Assembly: GCA_037954325.1 (NCBI GenBank)
Contig: JBBMNZ010000066.1
Location: 1 to 64,000 of the forward strand
Source of the DNA: Fistularia commersonii
Lineage: Eukaryota > Chordata > Actinopteri > Syngnathiformes > Fistulariidae
Reading direction: 5' to 3'
DNA: 64,000 bases
Both the position numbers and the translations under genes were made by a program. Shown piece by piece: positions 1 to 12,860 of the stretch. The stretch's first letter is position 1; every line of letters starts with the position of its first letter. The notes under the pieces were generated by a model that was not told the DNA's origin, ran no database searches, and saw only the letters and a list, made by a program, of their open reading frames with translations.

Positions 1-1274
1 GATTCTGCACAATATATGTCAAATTCAGTGTGATCCCATTACAGGTTCAAAGTATATAGCCATTCGTTCAAAAGGGCCTTATCTCACCGAGTTGAAGCGT
101 TTTTTAATTAGGAGTGGAAATAACTAATGAATTTCATCAAGCTGGTTTCTGCTGTTGAAATATGTTGTTTAGGATATGATTCTGCACAATATATGTCAAA
201 GTCAGTGTGATCCCATTACAGGTTCAAAGGATATAGCCATTCATTCAAAAAGGACTTATCTCACCGAGTTGAGGCGTTTGGGATTAGGAGTGGAAATAAC
301 TAATGAATTTCATCAAGCTGGTTTCTGCTGTTGAAATATGTTGTTTAGAACATGATTCTGCACAATATATGTCAAATTCAGTGTAATCCCTTCATAGGTT
401 CAAAAGAAATCGCCAGTCATTCCAAAAGAACTTATGTCACCGAGTTGAGGCGTTTTTGATTCTGAGTGGAAATAACCAATGAATTTCATCAAGCTGGTTT
501 CTGCTGTTGAAATATGTTGTTTAGGATATGATTTTGAACAATATATGTCAAATTTAGTGTAATCACATCACATGTTCAAAAGATATAGCCATTCGTTCAA
601 AAAGTGCTTATCTCACCGAGTTGAAGCGTTTTTGATTAGGAGTGGAAATAACTTTTGAATTTCATCAAGCTGGTTTCTGCTGTTGAAATATGTTGTTTAG
701 GACATGATTCTGCAAAATATACGACAAATTCTTGTGAGCCCATTACAGGTTGAAAGGATATAGCCATCCGTTCAAAACGTGCTTATGAGACCGAGTTGAA
801 GCGTTTTTGATTAGGAGTGGAAATAACTAATGGATATTATCAAGCTGGTTTCTGCTGTTGAAATATGTTGTTTAGAACATGTTTCTGCACAATATATGTC
901 AAATTAAGTGTAATCCCTTCACAAGTTCAAAAGATATAGCCATTCGTTAAAAAAGTACTTATCTCACCGAGTTGAAGCGTTTTTGATTAGGAGTGGAAAT
1001 AACTTTTGAATTTCATCACGCTGGTTTCTGCTGTTGAAATATGTTGTTTAGGACATGATTCTGCACAATATATGTCAAATTCAGTGTAATCCCTTCATAG
1101 GTTCAGAAGATATCGCCAGTCGTTCAAAAAGTACTTATCTCACCGAGTTGATGCGTTTTTGGATTCGGAGTGGAAATAATCAATGAATTTCATTTAGCTG
1201 GTTTCTGCTGTTGAAATATGTTTTTTAGGATATGATTCTGCACAATATATGTCAAATTTAGTGTAATCAAATTA

Positions 1275-1600
1275 CAGGTTCAAAAGACATAGCCATTCGT
1301 TCAAAAACTGCTTATCTTATCGGGTTGAAGCGTTTTTGATTGAGAGTGGAAATAACTAATGGATTTAATCAAGCTGGTTTCTGCTGTTGAAAAATGTTGT
1401 TTAGGACATGATTCTGCAGAACACATGTCAAATTCAGTGTAATCCAGCGACAAGATCAAAAGATATAACCATTCGTGCAAAAAGTGCTTATCTCACCGAG
1501 TTGAAGCAATTTTGATTAGGAGTGGCAATAACTAATGAATTTCATCAAGCTGGTTTCTACTGTTGAAATATGTTGTTTAGGACAGGATTCTGCACAATAT
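1275..1600. repeat. Left copy of a four-monomer-offset duplication
   Basis: This stretch carries the private combination AAAAGACATAGCC, CTTATCTTATCGGGTTG, GATTGAGAGTGG, GGATTTAATCAAG, GCAGAACACATG and AAGCAATTTTGATTAGG. The same series returns at 1979-2304, exactly 704 bases (4 x 176) later. Homology fades on the left near 1275, where the two copies read differently before AAAAGACAT, and on the right where the second copy switches to the AGTAGA form. Confidence 0.8.
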
Positions 1601-1978
1601 ATGTCAAAGTCAGTGTGATCCCATTAAAGGTTCAAAGGATATAGCCATTCGTTCAAAAAGGACTTATCTCACCGAGTTGAAGCGTTTTTGATTAGGAGTG
1701 GAAATAACTTTTGAATTTCATCAAACTGGTTTCTGCTGTTGAAATATGATGTTTAGGACATGATTCTGCACAATATATGTCAAATTCAGTGTAATCCCTT
1801 CACAAGTTCAAAAGATATAGCCATTCGTTCAAAAAGTACTTATCTCACCGAGTTGAAGCGTTTTTGATTAGGAGTGGAAATAACTTTTGAATTTCATCAA
1901 ACTGGTTTCTGCTGTTGAAATATGATGTTTAGGACATGATTCTGCACAATATATGTCAAATTCAGTGTAATCCCTTCA

Positions 1979-2304
1979 CAAGTTCAAAAGACATAGCCAT
2001 TCGTTCAAAAACTGCTTATCTTATCGGGTTGAAGCGTTTTTGATTGAGAGTGGAAATAACTAATGGATTTAATCAAGCTGGTTTCTGCTGTTGAAATATG
2101 TTGTTTAGGACATGATTCTGCAGAACACATGTCAAATTCAGTGTAATCCAGCGACAAGATCAAAAGATATAGCCATTCGTGCAAAAAGTGCTTATCTCAC
2201 CGAGTTGAAGCAATTTTGATTAGGAGTGGCAATAACTAATGAATTTCATCAAGTAGATTTCTACTGTTGAAATATGTTGTTTAGGACATGATTCTGCACA
2301 ATAT
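1979..2304. repeat. Right copy of the four-monomer-offset duplication
   Basis: Same ordered variants as 1275-1600 at an offset of 704 bases. It differs near 2252, where AGCTGG TT TCTACT has become AGTAGA TT TCTACT, creating a perfect short inverted repeat. Just upstream, around 1720-1925, two adjacent monomers share the private variant GAAATATGATG, a single-monomer duplication at 176 bases. Confidence 0.75.
2252..2265. repeat. Perfect inverted repeat AGTAGA-TT-TCTACT
   Basis: Monomer positions 12-25 normally read AGCTGGTTTCTGCT, an imperfect dyad with 4 of 6 pairs. Here all six pairs match. The four other copies of this class are at 11,036, 15,255, 22,596 and 25,057, all just after GTGGCAATAAC. 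Confidence 0.85.
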
Positions 2305-2594
2305 ATGTCAAATTCAGTGTAATCCCTTCACAAGTTCAAAAGATATCGCCATTCGTTTCAAAAAACTGCTTATCTCACAGAGTTGAAGCATTTTTGATTA
2401 GGAGTGGAAATAACTAATGAATTTCATCAAGCTGGTTTCTGCTGCTGAAATATGTTGTTTAGGATATGATTCTGCACAATATATGTCAAAGTCAATGTGA
2501 TCCCATTACAGGTTCAAAGGATATAGCCATTCGTTCAAAAAGGACTTATCTCACCGAGTTGAAGCGTTTTTGATTAGGAGTGGAAATAACTAAT

Positions 2595-2770
2595 GAATTT
2601 CATCAAGCTGGTTTCTGCTGTTGAAATATGTTGTTTAGGACATGATTCTGCACAATATATGTCAAATTCAGTGTAATCCCTTCACAAGTTCAAAAGATAT
2701 AGCCATTCGTTCAAAAAGTGCTTATCTCACCGAGTTGAAGCGTTTTTGATTAGGAGTGGAATAAACTTTT
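2595..2770 (+). repeat. Reference monomer (consensus-like, 176 bp)
   Basis: This copy is exactly 176 bases from one GAATTT to the next and matches the majority base at nearly every position, so it is a convenient phase reference. It carries the commoner GTGCTTAT form near position 124, where many other copies read GTACTTAT. It ends in a slightly shifted GGAATAAAC instead of GGAAATAAC. It contains the three CpG sites of the consensus (ATTCGTT, ACCGAG, AAGCGTT). The choice of GAATTT as the start is arbitrary; a tandem array has no natural first base. Confidence 0.9.
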
Positions 2771-5129
2771 GAATTTCATCAAGCTGGTTTCTGCTGTTGA
2801 AATATGTTGTTTAGAACATGATTCTGCACAATTTATGTCCAATTCAGTGTAATCCCTTCATAGGTTAAAAAGAAATCGCCAGTCGTTCCAAAAGAACTTA
2901 TCTCACCGAGTTGAGGCGTTTTTGATTCTGAGTGGAAATAACCAATGAATTTCATCAAGCTGGTTTCTGCTGTTGAAATATGTTGTTTAGGACAAGATTC
3001 TGCACAAAATATGTCAAATTCAGTATAATCCAGTGACAAGTTCAAAAGATATAGCCATTCGTTCAAAAAGTGCTTATCTCACCGAGTTGAAGCATTTTTG
3101 ATTCGGAGTGGAAATAACTAATGAATTTCATCAAGCTGGTTTCTGCTCTTGAAATTTGTTGTTTAGGACATGATTCTGGACAATATATTTCAAATTCAGT
3201 GTAATCCCATCACAGGTTCAAAAAATATAGCCATTCGTTCAAAAATTGCTTATCTCACCAAGTTGAAGAGTTTTTGATTAGTATTGGAAATAACTTTTGA
3301 ATTTCATCACGCTGGTTTCTGCTCTTGAAATTTGTTGTTTAGGACATGTTTTTGCACAATATATTTCAAATTCAGTGTAATCCCTTCATAGGTTCAAAAG
3401 ATATCGCCAGTCGTTCCAAAAGAACTTATATCACCGAGTTGAAGCGTTTTTGATTAGGAGTGGAAATAACTAATGAATTTCTACAAGCTGGTTTCTGCTG
3501 TTGAAATATGTTGTTTAGGACATGATTCTGCACACTATATTTCAAATTCAGTGTAATCCCTTCACAAGTTCAAAAGATATAGCCATTTGTTCAAAAAGTA
3601 CTTATCTCACCGAGTTGAAGCGTTTTTGATTAGGAGTGGAAATAACTTTTGAATTTCATCAAGCTGGTTTCTGCTGTTGAAATATGTTGTTTAGAACATG
3701 TTTCTGCACAATATATGTCGAATTCAGTGTAATCCCTTCATAGGTTCAAAAGATATCGCCAGTCGTTCCAAAAGAACTTATCTCACCGAGTTGAGGCGTT
3801 TTTGATTCGGAGTGGAAATAACCAATGAATTTCATCAAGCTGGTTTCTGCTGTTGAAATATGTTTTTTAGGATATGATTCTGCACAATATATGTCAAATT
3901 TAGTGTAATCACATCACAGGTTCAAAAGATATAGCCATTCGTTCAAAAACTGCTTATCTTATCGGGTTGAAGGGTTTTTGATTAGGAGTGGAAATAACTG
4001 ATGGATTTCGTCAAGCTGGTTTCTGCTGTTGAAATATGTTGTTTAGGACATGATTCTGCAAAACACATGTCAAATTCAGTGTAATCCAGCGATAAGATCA
4101 AAAGATATAGCCATTCGTGAAAAAAGTGCTTATCTCACCGAGTTGAAGCGTTTTTGATTCGGAGTGGAAATAACTAATGAATTTCATCAAGCTGGTTTCT
4201 GCTGTTGAAATTTGTTGTTTAGGACATGATTCTGCACAATATATGTCAAATTTAGTGAAATCCCATTACAGGTTCAAAGGATATAGCCATTCGTCCAAAA
4301 AGTACTTATGTCACCAATTTGACGAGTTTTTGATTAGTATTGGAAATAACCAATGAATTACGTCAAGCTGGTTTCTGCTGTTGAAATATGTTCTCAGGTC
4401 AAGATTCTGCACAATATATGTCATATCCATCAAAAGTCCAAAAGATATAGCCATTCGTTCAAAAAGTGCTTAACTCACCGAGTTGAGACGTTTCTGATTA
4501 GGAGTGGAAATAACTAATGAATTTCATCAAGCTGGTTTCTGCTGTTGAAATACGTTGTTTAGGACATGATTCTGCACAATATACGTCAAATTCTTGTGAG
4601 CCCATTACAGGTTGAAAGGATATAGCCATCCGTTCAAAACGTGCTTATGAGACAAAGTTGAAGCGTTTTTGATTAGGAGTGGAAATAACTAATGGATATT
4701 ATCAAGCTGGTTTCTGCTGTTGAAATATGTTGTTTATGACATAATTCTGCACAATATATGTCAAATTAAGTGTAATCCCTTCACAAGTTCAAAAGATATA
4801 GCCATTCGTTCAAAAAGTACTTATCTCAGCGAGTTGAAGCGTTTTTGATTAGGAGTGGAAATAACTTTTGAATTTCATCACGCTGGTTTCTGCTGTTGAA
4901 ATATGTTGTTTAGGACATGATTCTGCACAATATATGTCAAATTCAGTGTAATCCCTTCATAGGTTCAAAAGATATCGCCATTCGTTCAAAAAGTACTTAT
5001 CTCACCGAGTTGAAGCGTTTTTGATTCGGAGTGGAAATAACCAATGAATTTCATCAAGCTGGTTTCTGCTGTTGAAATATGTTGTTTAGGACATGATTCT
5101 GCACAATATATGTCAAATTCAGTGTAATC

Positions 5130-8100
5130 CCTTCACAAGTTCAAAAGATATAGCCATTTGTTCAAAAAGTACTTATCTCACCGAGTTGAAGCGTTTTTGA
5201 TTAGGAGTGGAAATAACTTTTGAATTTCATCAAGCTGGTTTCTGCTGTTGAAATATGTTGTATAGAACATGTTTCTGCACAATATATGTCAAATTCAGTG
5301 TAATCCCTTCATAGGTTCAAAAGATATCGCCAGTCGTTCCAAAAGAACTTATCTCACCGAGTTGAGGCGTTTTTGATTCGGAGTGGAAATAACCAATGAA
5401 TTTCATCAAGCTGGTTTCTGCTGTTGAAATATGTTGTTTAGGACATGATTCTGCAAAACACATGTCAAATTCAGTGTAATCCAGCGATAAGATCAAAAGA
5501 TATAGCCATTCGTGAAAAAAGTGCTTATCTCACCGAGTTGAAGCGTTTTTGATTCGGAGTGGAAATAACTAATGAATTTCATCAAGCTGGTTTCTGCTGT
5601 TGAAATATGTTGTTTAGGACAAGATTCTGCACAATATATGTCAAATTCAGTGAAATCCATCACAGGTTCAAAAAATATAGCCATTCGTTCAAAAATTGCT
5701 TATCTCACCAAGTTGAAGAGTTTTTGATTAGTATTGCAAATAACTAATGAATTTCATCAAGCTGGTTTCTGCTGTTGAAATATGTTGTTTAGGATATGAT
5801 TCAGCAAAATATATGTCAAACTCAGTGTGATCCCTTCACATGTTCAAAAGATATAGCCATTCGTTCAAAAAGTACTTATCTTACCGATTTGAAGCGTTTT
5901 TGATTAGGAGTGGAAATAACTTTTGAATTTCATCAAGCTGGTTTCTGCTGTTGAAATACATTTTTTAGGACATGATTTTGCACAATATATGTCAAATTCA
6001 GTGCAATCCCTTCACAAGTTCAAAAGATATAGCCATTTGTTCAAAAAGTGCTCATCTCACCGAGTTGAAGCGTTTTTGATTAGGAGAGGAAATAACTTTT
6101 GAATTTCATTACGCTGGTTTCTGCTGTTGAAATATGTTGTTTAGGACATGATTCTGCACAATATATGTCAAAGTCAGTGTGATCCCATTACAGGTTCAAA
6201 GGATATAGCCATTCGTTCAAAAAGGACTTATCTCACCGAGTTGAAGCGTTTTTGATTAGGAGTGGAAATAACTAATGAATTTCATCAAACTGGTTTCTGC
6301 TGTTGAAATATGTTGTTTAGGACATGATTCTGCACAATATATTTCCCATTCAGTGTAATCCCTTCACAAGTTCAAAAGATATAGCCATTCCTTCAAAAAG
6401 TACTTTCTCACCAGAGTTGAAGCGTTTTTGATTAGGAGTGGAAATAACTTTTGAATTTCATCAAGCTGGTTTCTGCTGTTGAAATATGTTGTTTAGAACA
6501 TGTTTCTGCACAATATATGTCAAATTCAGTGTAATCCCTTCTCATGTTCAAAAGATATCGCCATTCGTTCAAAAAGTACTTATCTCACCGAGTTAAAGCG
6601 TTTTTGATTAGGAGTTAAAATAACTTTTGAATTTCATCAAGCTGGTTTCTGCTGTTGAAATATGTTGTTTAGGACATGATTCTGCACAATATATGTCAAA
6701 TTCAGTGAAATCCCATCACAAGTTCAAAAGATATAGCCATTCGTTCAAAAATTGCTTATCTCACCAAGTTGAAGAGTTTTTGATTAGGAGCGGAAATAAC
6801 TAATGAATTTCATCAAGCTGGTTTCTGCTGTTGAAATAAGTTGTTTAGGACATGATTCTGCACAATATATGTCAAATTCTTGTGAGCCCATTACAGGTTG
6901 AAAGGATATAGCCATCCGTTCAAAAAGTGCTTATGAGACCGAGTTGAAGCGTTTTTGATTAGGAGTGGAAATAACTAATGGATATTATCAAGCTGGTTTC
7001 TGCTGTTGAAATATGTTGTTTAGGACATAATTCTGCACAATATATGTCAAATTTAGTGTAATCCCTTCACAAGTTCAAAAGATATAGCCATTCGTTCAAA
7101 AAGTACTTATCTCACCAAGTTGAAGCGTTTTTGATTAGGAGTGGAAATAACTTTTGAATTTCATCACGCTGGTTTCTGCTGTTGAAATATGTTGTTTAGG
7201 ACATAATTTTGCACAATATATGTCAAATTCAGTGTAATCCCTTCATAGGTTCAAAAGACATAGCCATTCGTTCAAAAACTGCTTATCTTATCGGGTTGAA
7301 GCGTGTTTAATTGAGAGTGGAAATAACTAATGGATTTAATCAAGCTGGTTTCTGCTGTTGAAATATGTTGTTTAGGACATGATTCTGCACAACACATGTC
7401 AAATTCAGTGTAATCCAGCGACAAGATCAAAAGATATAGCCATTCGTGCAAAAAGTGCTTATCTCACCGAGTTGAAGCAATTATGATTAGGAGTGGCAAT
7501 AACTATTGATTTTCATCAAGCTGGTTTCTGCTGTTGAAATATGTTGTTTAGGACATGATTCTGCACAATATATGTCAAATTCAGTGTAATTCCTTTACAA
7601 GTTCAAAAGATATAGCCATTTGTTCAAAAAGTACTTATCTCACCGAGTTGAAGCGTTTTTGATTAGGAGTTGAAATAACTTTTGAATTTCATCAAGCTGG
7701 TTTCTGCTGTTGAAATATGTTGTTTAGAACATGTTTCTGCACAATATATGTCAAATTCAGTGTAATCCCTTAATAGGTTCAAAAGATATCGCCAGTCGTT
7801 CCAAAAGAACTTATCTCACCGACTTGAGGCGTTTGTGATTCGGAGTGGAAATAACAAATGAATTTATTAAAGCTGGTTTCTGCTGTTGAAATATGTTTTT
7901 TAAGATATGATTCTGTCCAATATATGTCAAATTTAGTGTAATCACATCACATGTTCAAAAGATATAGCCATTCGTTCAAAAACTGCTTATCTTATCGGGT
8001 TGAAGTGTTTTTGATTAGGAGTGGAAATAACTGATGGATTTCGTCAAGCTGGTTTCTGCTGTTGAAATATGTTGTTTAGGAAATGATTCTGCAAAACACA

Positions 8101-8340
8101 TGTCAAATTCAGTGTAATCCAGCGATAAGATCAAAAGATATAGCCATTCGTGAAAAAAGTGCTGATCTCACCGAGTTGAAGCGTTTTTGATTCGGAGTGG
8201 AAATAACTAATGAATTTCATCAAGCTGGTTTCTGCTGTTGAAATATGTTTTTTAGGACAAGATTCTGCACAATATATGTCAAATTCAGTTAAATCCATCA
8301 CAGGTTCAAAAACTATAGCCATTCGTTCAAAAATTGCTTA
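5130..8340. repeat. Block E, copy 1 (about 18 monomers)
   Basis: Block of about 3.2 kb whose rare variants reappear in the same order at 8820-12,040. Markers include GTATAGAACATG (5259), GCAAAATATATG with CAAACTCAGTGTG (5804), ATTTCCCATTCAG (6341), GAAATAAGTTG (6833), GCGTGTTTAATTG (7301) and ATAACAAATGAATTTATT (7851). Offsets to the second copy are 3692 at the left edge, 3517 through the middle and 3693 at the right edge. One monomer has therefore been lost and one gained between the copies. No gene is present. Confidence 0.82.
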
Positions 8341-8819
8341 TCTCACCAAGTTGAAGAGTTTTTCATTAGTATTGGAAGTAACTAATGAATTTCATCAAGC
8401 TGGTTTCTGCTGTTGAAATTTGTTGTTTAGGACATGATTCTGGACAATATATGTCAAATTCAGTGTAATCCCTTCACAGGTTCAAAAGATATAGCCATTC
8501 GTTCAAAAAGTACTTATCTCACCGGGTTGAAGCGTTTTTGATTAGGAGTGGAAATAACTTTTGAATTTCATCAAGCTGGTTTCTGCTGTTGAAATATGTT
8601 GTTTAGGATATGATTCTGCACAATATATGTCAAATTTAGTGAAATCCCATTACATGTTCAAAGGATATAGCCATTCGTCCAAAAAGTACTTATGTCACCA
8701 AGTTGAAGAGTTTTTGATTAGTTTTGGAAATAACCAATGAATTATGTCAAGCTGGTTTCTGCATTTGAAATATGTTGTTAGGTCAAGATTTTGCACAATA
8801 TATGTCAAATTAAGTGTAA

Positions 8820-11800
8820 TCACTTCACAAGTTCAAAAGATATAGCCATTTGTTCAAAAGGTACTTATCTCACCGAGTTGAAGCGTTTTTGATTAGGAGT
8901 GGAAATAACTTTTGAATTTCATCAAGCTGGTTTCTGCTGTTGAAATATGTTGTATAGAACATGTTTCTGCACAATATATGTCAAATTCAGTGTAATCCCT
9001 TCAGAGGTTCAAAAGATATCGCCAGTCGTTCCAAAAGAACTTATCTCACCGAGTAGAGGCGTTTTTGATTCGGAGTGGAAATAACCAATGAATTTCATCA
9101 AGCTGGTTTCTGCTGTTGAAATATGTTATTTAGGACATGATTCTGCAAAACACATGTCAAATTCAGTGTAATCCAGCGATAAGATCAAAAGATATAGCCA
9201 TTCGTGAAAAAAGTGCTTATCTCACCGAGTTGAAGCGTTTTTGATTCGGAGTGGAAATAACTAATGAATTTCATCAAGCTGGTTTCTGCTGTTGAAATAT
9301 GTTGTTTAGGATATGATTCTGCAAAATATATGTCAAACTCAGTGTGATCCCTTCACATGTTCAAAAGATATAGCCATTCGTTCAAAAAGTACTTATCTTA
9401 CCGATTTGAAGCGTTTTTGATTAGGAGTGGAAATAACTTTTGAATTTCATCAAGCTGGTTTCTGCTGTTGAAATATATTTTTTAGGACATGATTCTGCAC
9501 AATATATGTCAAATTCAGTGCAATCCCTTCACAAGTTCAAAAGATATAGCCATTTGTTCAAAAAGTGCTTATCTCACCGAGTTGAAGCGTTTTTGATTAG
9601 GAGAGGAAATAACTTTTGAATTTCATTACGCTGGTTTCTGCTGTTGAAATATGTTGTTTAGGACATGATTCTGCAAAATATATGTCAAAGTCAGTGTGAT
9701 CCCATTACAGGTTCAAAGGATATAGCCATTCGTTCAAAAAGGACTTATCTCACCGAGTTGAAGCGTTTTTGATTAGGAGTGGAAATAACTAATGAATTTC
9801 ATCAAACTGGTTTCTGCTGTTGAAATATGTTGTTTAGGACATGATTCTGCACAATATATTTCCCATTCAGTGTAATCCCTTCACAAGTTCAAAAAATATA
9901 GCCATTCGTTCAAAAATTGCTTATCTCACCAAGTTGAAGCGTTTTTGATTAGGAGTGGAAATAACTTTTGAATTTCATCAAGCTGGTTTCTGCTGTTGAA
10001 ATATGTTGTTTAGAACATGTTTCTGCACAATATATGTAAATTCAGTGTAATCCCTTCTCATGTTCAAAAGATATCGCCATTCGTTCAAATAGTACTTATC
10101 TCACCGAGTTGAAGCGTTTTTGATTAGGAGTTAAAATAACTTTTGAATTTCATCAAGCTGGTTTCTGCTGTTGAAATATGTTGTTTAGGACATGATTCTG
10201 CACTATATATGTCAAAAACAGTGAAATCCCATCACAAGTTCAAAAGATATAGCCATTCGTTCAAAAATTGCTTATCTCACCAAGTTGAAGAGTTTTTGAT
10301 TAGGAGCGGAAATAAATAATGAATTTCATCAAGCTGGTTTCTGCTGTTGAAATAAGTTGTTTAGGACATGATTCTGCACAATATATGTCAAATTCTTGTG
10401 AGCCCATTACAGGTTGAAAGGATATAGCCATCCGTTCAAAACGTGCTTATGAGACCGAGTTGAAGCGTTTTTGATTAGGAGTGGAAATAACTAATGAATT
10501 TCATCACGCTGGTTTCTGCTGTTGAAATATGTTGTTTAGGACATGATTCTGCACAATATATGTCAAATTCAGTGTAATCCCTTCATAGGTTCAAAAGATA
10601 TAGCCATTCGTTCAAAAAGTACTTATCTCACCGAGTTGAAGCGTTTTTGGATTCGGAGTGGAAATAATCAATGAATTTCATCAAGCTGGTTTCTGCTCTT
10701 GAAATATCTTTTTTAGGATATGATTCTGCACAATATATGTCAAATTTAGTGTAATCACATCACAGGTTCAAAAGACATAGCCATTCGTTCAAAAACTGCT
10801 TATCTTATCGGGTTGAAGCGTGTTTAATTGAGAGTGGAAATAACTAATGGATTTAATCAAGCTGGTTTCTGCTGTTGAAATATGTTGTTTAGGACATGAT
10901 TCTGCACAACACATGTCAAATTCAGTGTAATCCAGCGACAAGATCAAAAGATATAGCCATTCGTGCAAAAAGTGCTTATCTCACCGAGTTGAAGCAATTA
11001 TGATTAGGAGTGGCAATAACTAATGAATTTCATCAAGTAGATTTCTACTGTCGAAATATGTTGTTTAGGACATGATTCTGCACAATATATGTCAAATTCA
11101 GTGTAATCCCTTCACAAGTTCAAAAGATATAGCCATTTGTTCCAAAAGAACTTATCTCACCGAGTTGAAGCGTTTTTGATTAGGAGTGGAAATAACTAAT
11201 GAATTTCATCAAGCTGGTTTCTGCTGTTGAAATATGTTGTTTAGGACATGATTCTGCACAATATATGTCAAATTCAGTGTAATCCCTTCACAAGTTCAAA
11301 AGATATAGCCATTTGTTCAAAAAGTACTTATCTCACTGAGTTGAAGCGTTTTTGATGAGGAGTTGAAATAACTTTTGAATTTCATCAAGCTGGTTTCTGC
11401 TGTTGAAATATGTTGTTTAGAACATGTTTCTGCACAATAAATGTCAAATTCAGTGTAATCCCTTCATAGGTTCAAAAGATATCGCCAGTCGTTCCAAAAG
11501 AACTTATCTCACCGAGTTGAGGCGTTTTTGATTCGGAGTGGAAATAACAAATGAATTTATTAAAGCTGGTTTCTGCTGTTGAAATATGTTTTTTAAGATA
11601 TGATTCTGCACAATATATGTCAAATTTAGTGTAATCACATCACATGTTCAAAAGATATAGCCATTCGTTCAAAAACTGCTTATCTTATCGGGTTGAAGCG
11701 TTTTTGATTAGGAGTGGAAATAACTGATGGATTTCGTCAAGCTGGTTTCTGCTGTTGAAATATGTTGTTTAGGACATGATTCTGCAAAACACATGTCAAA

Positions 11801-12040
11801 TTCAGTGTAATCCAGCGATAAGATCAAAAGATATAGCCATTCGTGAAAAAGGTGCTTATCTCACCGAGTTGAAGCGTTTTTGATTCGGAGTGGAAATAAC
11901 TAATGAATTTCATCAAGCTGGTTTCTGCTGTTGAAATATGTTGTTTAGGACAAGATTCTGCACAATATATGTCAAATTCAGTGAAATCCATCACAGGTTC
12001 AAAAAATATAGCCATTCGTTCAAAAATTGCTTATCTCACC
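8820..12040. repeat. Block E, copy 2
   Basis: Second copy of the block at 5130-8340, recognised by the same markers at 8951, 9321, 9858, 10,349, 10,818 and 11,544. Relative to copy 1 it lacks the monomer equivalent to about 5575-5745 and has an extra AGTAGA-type monomer around 11,036. The point changes between copies, including a one-base deletion near 10,037 (ATGTAAATTC), show that the duplication is not brand new. Confidence 0.8.
11036..11049. repeat. Perfect inverted repeat, second copy
   Basis: AGTAGATTTCTACT, followed here by GTCGAAATATG. Confidence 0.85.
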
Positions 12041-12099
12041 AAGTTGAAGCGTTTTTGATTCTGAGTGGAAATAACTAATGAATTTCATCAAGCTGGTTT

Positions 12100-12860
12100 C
12101 TGCTGTTGAAATATGTTGTTTAGGATATGATTCTGCAAAATATATGTCAAACTCAGTGTGATCCCTTCACATGTTCAAAAGATATAGCCATTCGTTCAAA
12201 AAGTACTTATCTTACCGATTTGAAGCGTTTTTGATTAGGAGTGGAAATAACTAATGAATTTCATCAAGCTGGTTTCTGCTGTTGAAATATATTTTTTAGG
12301 ACATGATTCTGCACAATATATGTCAAATTCAGTGCAATCCCTTCACAAGTTCAAAAGATATAGCCATTTGTTCAAAAAGTGCTTATCTCACCGAGTTGAA
12401 GCGTTTTTGATTAGGAGAGGAAATAACTTTTGAATTTCATTACGCTGGTTTCTGCTGTTGAAATATGTTGTTTGGGACATGATTCTGCACAATATATGTC
12501 AAAGTCAGTGTGATCCCATTACAGGTTCAAAGGATATAGCCATTCGTTCAAAAAGGACTTATCTCACCGAGTTGAAGCGTTTTTGATTAGGAGTGGAAAT
12601 AACTAATGAATTTCATCAAACTGGTTTCTGCTGTTGAAATATGTTGTTTAGGACATGATTCTGCACAATATATTTCCCATTCAGTGTAATCCCTTCACAA
12701 GTTCAAAAGATATAGCCATTCCTTCAAAAAGTACTTTCTCACCGAGTTGAAGCGTTTTTGATTAGGAGTGGAAATAACTTTTGAATTTCATCAAGCTGGT
12801 TTCTGCTGTTGAAATATGTTGTTTAGAACATGTTTCTGCACAATATATGTAAATTCAGTG
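12100..12860. repeat. Block E, partial third copy
   Basis: GCAAAATATATG with CAAACTCAGTGTG (12,135) and ATTTCCCATTCAG (12,672) lie 2814 bases (16 monomers, less 2) after their counterparts in copy 2. It also shares with the third block the ATGTAAATTC one-base deletion (12,848), seen in copy 2 but not copy 1. That places copy 3 as a derivative of copy 2. Homology ends about 12,860. Confidence 0.75.

Larger units (their letters stand above)
1..5130. repeat. Opening segment of near-consensus monomers
   Basis: About 29 monomers, starting and ending mid-unit. Mixed variant classes alternate: copies entering with AACTAATGAATT, AACTTTTGAATT, AACCAATGAATT or AACTGATGGATT, and copies with GTAATCCAGCGA or GTAATCCCTTCA in the middle. 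A short-form monomer with an 11 bp deletion occurs near 4420. A variant reading TTCTTGTGAGCCC occurs near 730 and 4590 and again near 6870 and 10,395, so this segment shares ancestry with the duplicated blocks to its right. No gene or unique sequence is visible. Confidence 0.85.

Noticed and set aside
110..140. Possible CENP-B box around ATTCGTTCAAAAAG
   Set aside because: Only the TTCG and a following A fit the known box. The required CGGG part is missing at the right spacing in the monomers I checked. TATCGGGTTG occurs separately and is not in register.
2833..3066. 77-codon minus-strand open frame
   Set aside because: It lies inside ordinary monomers, and its amino-acid text is the satellite read backwards. 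The unit is 176 bases, so the frame shifts every monomer and stops soon follow. No ribosome-binding, promoter or splice evidence.
5493..5684. 63-codon minus-strand open frame, repeated at 8131, 11,824, 13,053 and 23,384
   Set aside because: The near-identical versions arise because the same monomer pair was duplicated. All end at the same satellite stop. Conservation here is that of the DNA repeat, not of a protein.
8115..8125. tRNA or rRNA-like segments
   Set aside because: Nothing with a tRNA fold or recognisable rRNA stretch. The GTTCAAA motif, which resembles a tRNA T-loop, recurs in every monomer without the rest of the gene.
8210..8416. 68-codon plus-strand open frame
   Set aside because: Spans just over one monomer on the opposite strand to another open frame. 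It depends on a private base change and has no equivalent in the sister block at 11,900.
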